From an uncultured Collinsella sp. (lineage in GTDB: Bacteria > Actinomycetota > Coriobacteriia > Coriobacteriales > Coriobacteriaceae): DNA of 5,580 bases. Below are positions 4,135-5,580 of this stretch, piece by piece. A program made the position numbers and the translations under genes. Every line of letters begins with the position of its first letter. The first letter of the stretch is position 1. The stretch spans positions 1-5,580 of the forward strand of contig USLT01000056.1 in assembly GCA_900555585.1 (NCBI GenBank). The letters run 5' to 3'. A model generated the notes under the pieces. It saw only the letters and a program-made list of their open reading frames with translations, searched no databases and was not told where the DNA came from.

Positions 4135-4887
4135 GTGATCAGCATCCAACATGTTTCAAAAACCTATGGCACGGCCGGTGGCGCCCAGGTGAGCGCCCTG
4201 GACGATATCAGCATCGAGGTCCAGGACGGCGACATCTTCGGCATCATCGGTATGAGCGGTGCGGGCAAGTCCACCTTGGTGCGCACCATCAACTTGCTCG
4301 AGCGCCCCACGTCCGGGCGCGTCGTGGTCGACGGCCGCGACGTCACCGACCTGTCGGGTGCCGCCTTGCGCGAATATCGCCGTCGCGTCGCCATGATCTT
4401 CCAGAATTTCGGCTTGCTGGCCCAGAAGACCGTTCTCGACAACGTCTGCTTCCCCTACCTCGCCGCCAACGGCAAGGTCACCGATGAGAACCGCGACCGC
4501 GCCCTCGAGCTCCTCGATCGCGTCGGCCTCGCCGAGAAGGCAAGCTCCTATCCCAGCCAGCTCTCCGGCGGCCAGAAGCAGCGCGTGGCCATCGCCCGCG
4601 CGCTGGCGTGCGAGCCGGAGGTCATCTTGTGCGACGAGGCGACTTCGGCCCTCGATCCCAAGAGCACCAACACGATTCTCAAGCTGTTGCGCGATATCAA
4701 CGAGGAGACCGGGGTGACGCTGGTCGTTATCACCCACTCGATGGATGTCGTGCAGAAGATCTGCAAGAACGTCGCCGTCCTCGAGGGAGGGCGCGTCGTC
4801 GAGTCCGGAGAGGTCGCCCGGGTCTTCGCGGACCCCAAGGCCGAGGCGACGCGCGTTCTGCTTGGAAGGGTTGACTGGGATGCTTAG
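4135..4887 (+). CDS. metN: Methionine ABC transporter ATP-binding protein, short form without NIL domain
   Basis: ATPase subunit of a MetNI-type importer for methionine, working at the cytoplasmic face with MetI. All nucleotide-binding motifs are intact: Walker A GMSGAGKST (39-47), Q-loop Q90 in FQNF, signature LSGGQ (143-147), Walker B VILCDE (163-168), D-loop SALD (171-174) and switch His201. At 250 aa the protein stops right after the ATPase domain; classical MetN is about 340 aa and carries a C-terminal NIL/ACT-like domain that binds methionine and inhibits transport. No stop within that domain or frameshift is visible: metI begins at once, so the short form looks genuine. The start is GTG at 4135, with GCGGAG (4121-4126) 8 nt upstream. 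The metI ATG overlaps its stop by 8 nt. Methionine is inferred from the close MetI match; other amino-acid importers share this ATPase type. Confidence 0.88.
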   Translation: MISIQHVSKTYGTAGGAQVSALDDISIEVQDGDIFGIIGMSGAGKSTLVRTINLLERPTSGRVVVDGRDVTDLSGAALREYRRRVAMIFQNFGLLAQKTVLDNVCFPYLAANGKVTDENRDRALELLDRVGLAEKASSYPSQLSGGQKQRVAIARALACEPEVILCDEATSALDPKSTNTILKLLRDINEETGVTLVVITHSMDVVQKICKNVAVLEGGRVVESGEVARVFADPKAEATRVLLGRVDWDA

Positions 4888-5545
4888 CGATTTTCTGACC
4901 AGCTATTCCGGCCTGCTCGCACAGGGCACCGCCGACACGCTCGTGATGGTGTTCGTCTCCACCGCGATCGCCTACGTCATCGGCACCGCCCTCGGCGTCG
5001 TGCTGCACCTCACCGCCGCCGACGGGCTGCGCCCCATGCGCGTCCTCAACGCGGCCCTGGGCTGGGTGGTCAACATCGGCCGCTCACTGCCCTTCATCAT
5101 CCTGCTGATCGCCCTGATGCCGGCCACCTCGGCCCTGGTGGGCGTCTCCACCGGCGTCCGCGGCGTCATCCCGCCGCTCGTGGTCGCGACCGCCCCCTTC
5201 GTGGCGAGGATGATCGAGCAATCGCTCGCCGAGGTCAGCCGTGACGCCGTCGAGGCCGCGGAGGCCTGCGGGGCGTCCATCCCGCGCATCGTCTTCTCGG
5301 CGCTGCTACCCGAGGCACTGCCCTCGATCGTCCGCGGCGTCGCCGTGACCCTCATCGCGGTCCTCGGCTACACCGCCATCGCCGGCGCGGTCGGCGCGGG
5401 CGGCCTGGGCGATATCGCCATCCGCTACGGCTACTACCGCTACGAGAACGAGGTCATGGTCGTCACGGTCGTCCTCCTCGTGGTCCTCGTCCAACTCATC
5501 CAGAGCGTCTGCAACCTGATAGCCCGCAGGGTCGATCACCGCTAG
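4880..5545 (+). CDS. metI: Methionine ABC transporter permease
   Basis: Membrane permease of the MetNI importer, 221 aa, close to the 217 aa of E. coli MetI. About five membrane segments are visible, around 17-44, 57-81, 96-114, 147-172 and 191-213. Strong MetI blocks: NIGRSLPFIILL (65-76), the ATAPFVARMIEQSL segment (103-116), the EAA coupling loop EAAEACGAS (125-133) followed by LLPEALPSI (142-150) that docks on MetN, and GYTAIAGAVGAGGLGDIAIRYGY (163-185). The start at 4880 has GGAAGGG (4864-4870) 9 nt upstream and overlaps the metN stop (ATGCTTAG), implying coupled translation. The open frame extends to 4745, but that part lies inside metN and is Arg/Ser-rich out-of-frame noise. The lipoprotein MetQ needed for import is not in the window; it may follow or be encoded elsewhere. 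Confidence 0.93.
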   Translation: MLSDFLTSYSGLLAQGTADTLVMVFVSTAIAYVIGTALGVVLHLTAADGLRPMRVLNAALGWVVNIGRSLPFIILLIALMPATSALVGVSTGVRGVIPPLVVATAPFVARMIEQSLAEVSRDAVEAAEACGASIPRIVFSALLPEALPSIVRGVAVTLIAVLGYTAIAGAVGAGGLGDIAIRYGYYRYENEVMVVTVVLLVVLVQLIQSVCNLIARRVDHR

Positions 5546-5580
5546 GCGCGTCCATCTCATTTTTCGCTGCGCGCCGATCC

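Noticed and set aside
4745..4879. Upstream extension of metI inside metN
   Set aside because: Ser/Arg-rich out-of-frame translation of metN; the ATG at 4880 with GGAAGGG and stop-start overlap is the better start.
5545..5575. Inverted repeat GGCGCG/CGCGCC after metI as a terminator
   Set aside because: The loop is 19 nt, one arm uses the last base of the stop codon and no T-run follows within the window; too weak to call.

Overview
The window is GC-rich chromosomal DNA from a Gram-positive bacterium of the Actinomycetota type, most likely class Coriobacteriia (Collinsella/Olsenella-like). The reasons are the strong G/C preference at third codon positions, purine-rich Shine-Dalgarno sites, a Tat-exported lipoprotein, and an amaP-DUF2273-asp23 envelope cluster next to a MetNI importer. 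The genus is inferred from protein character, not from a search.

Layout. (1) 25-1038, minus strand: a Tat-dependent lipoprotein, the solute-binding protein of a NitT/TauT/THI5-like ABC importer. Its promoter region carries a perfect inverted repeat over the -10 box. (2) 1039-1352: a divergent intergenic region full of inverted repeats. (3) 1353-2159, plus: yebC (TACO1/PmpR family), followed by an exceptionally long hairpin at 2191-2252 that probably ends its transcript. (4) 2403-3820, plus: an amaP - DUF2273 - asp23 operon with a TATAAT promoter and a textbook intrinsic terminator at 3864-3889. (5) 3890-5545, plus: a methionine-import operon, metN and metI overlapping by 8 nt. The binding protein metQ is not in the window. 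The last 35 bases hold no gene.

The most interesting signal is upstream of metN. A 38-codon open reading frame (3956-4072) has five Met codons within seven codons (MMMVMEM). Its ATG lies 8 nt past an extended -10 box (TGC TATCCT), so it is probably the first codon of a leaderless transcript. Between it and metN are mutually exclusive GC-rich pairings and a terminator-like stem. This is the architecture of a ribosome-stalling attenuator, here reading methionine (Met-tRNA) supply. MetN in this window is only 250 aa and lacks the C-terminal NIL (methionine-sensing) domain of classical MetN. Control by methionine may therefore have moved from protein-level transinhibition to RNA-level attenuation. 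The leader ORF and the Met run are read directly from the sequence; the mechanism is inference.

The Asp23 trio is an ordinary cell-envelope module: AmaP and the DUF2273 protein are membrane proteins, and Asp23 is the abundant soluble partner held at the membrane.
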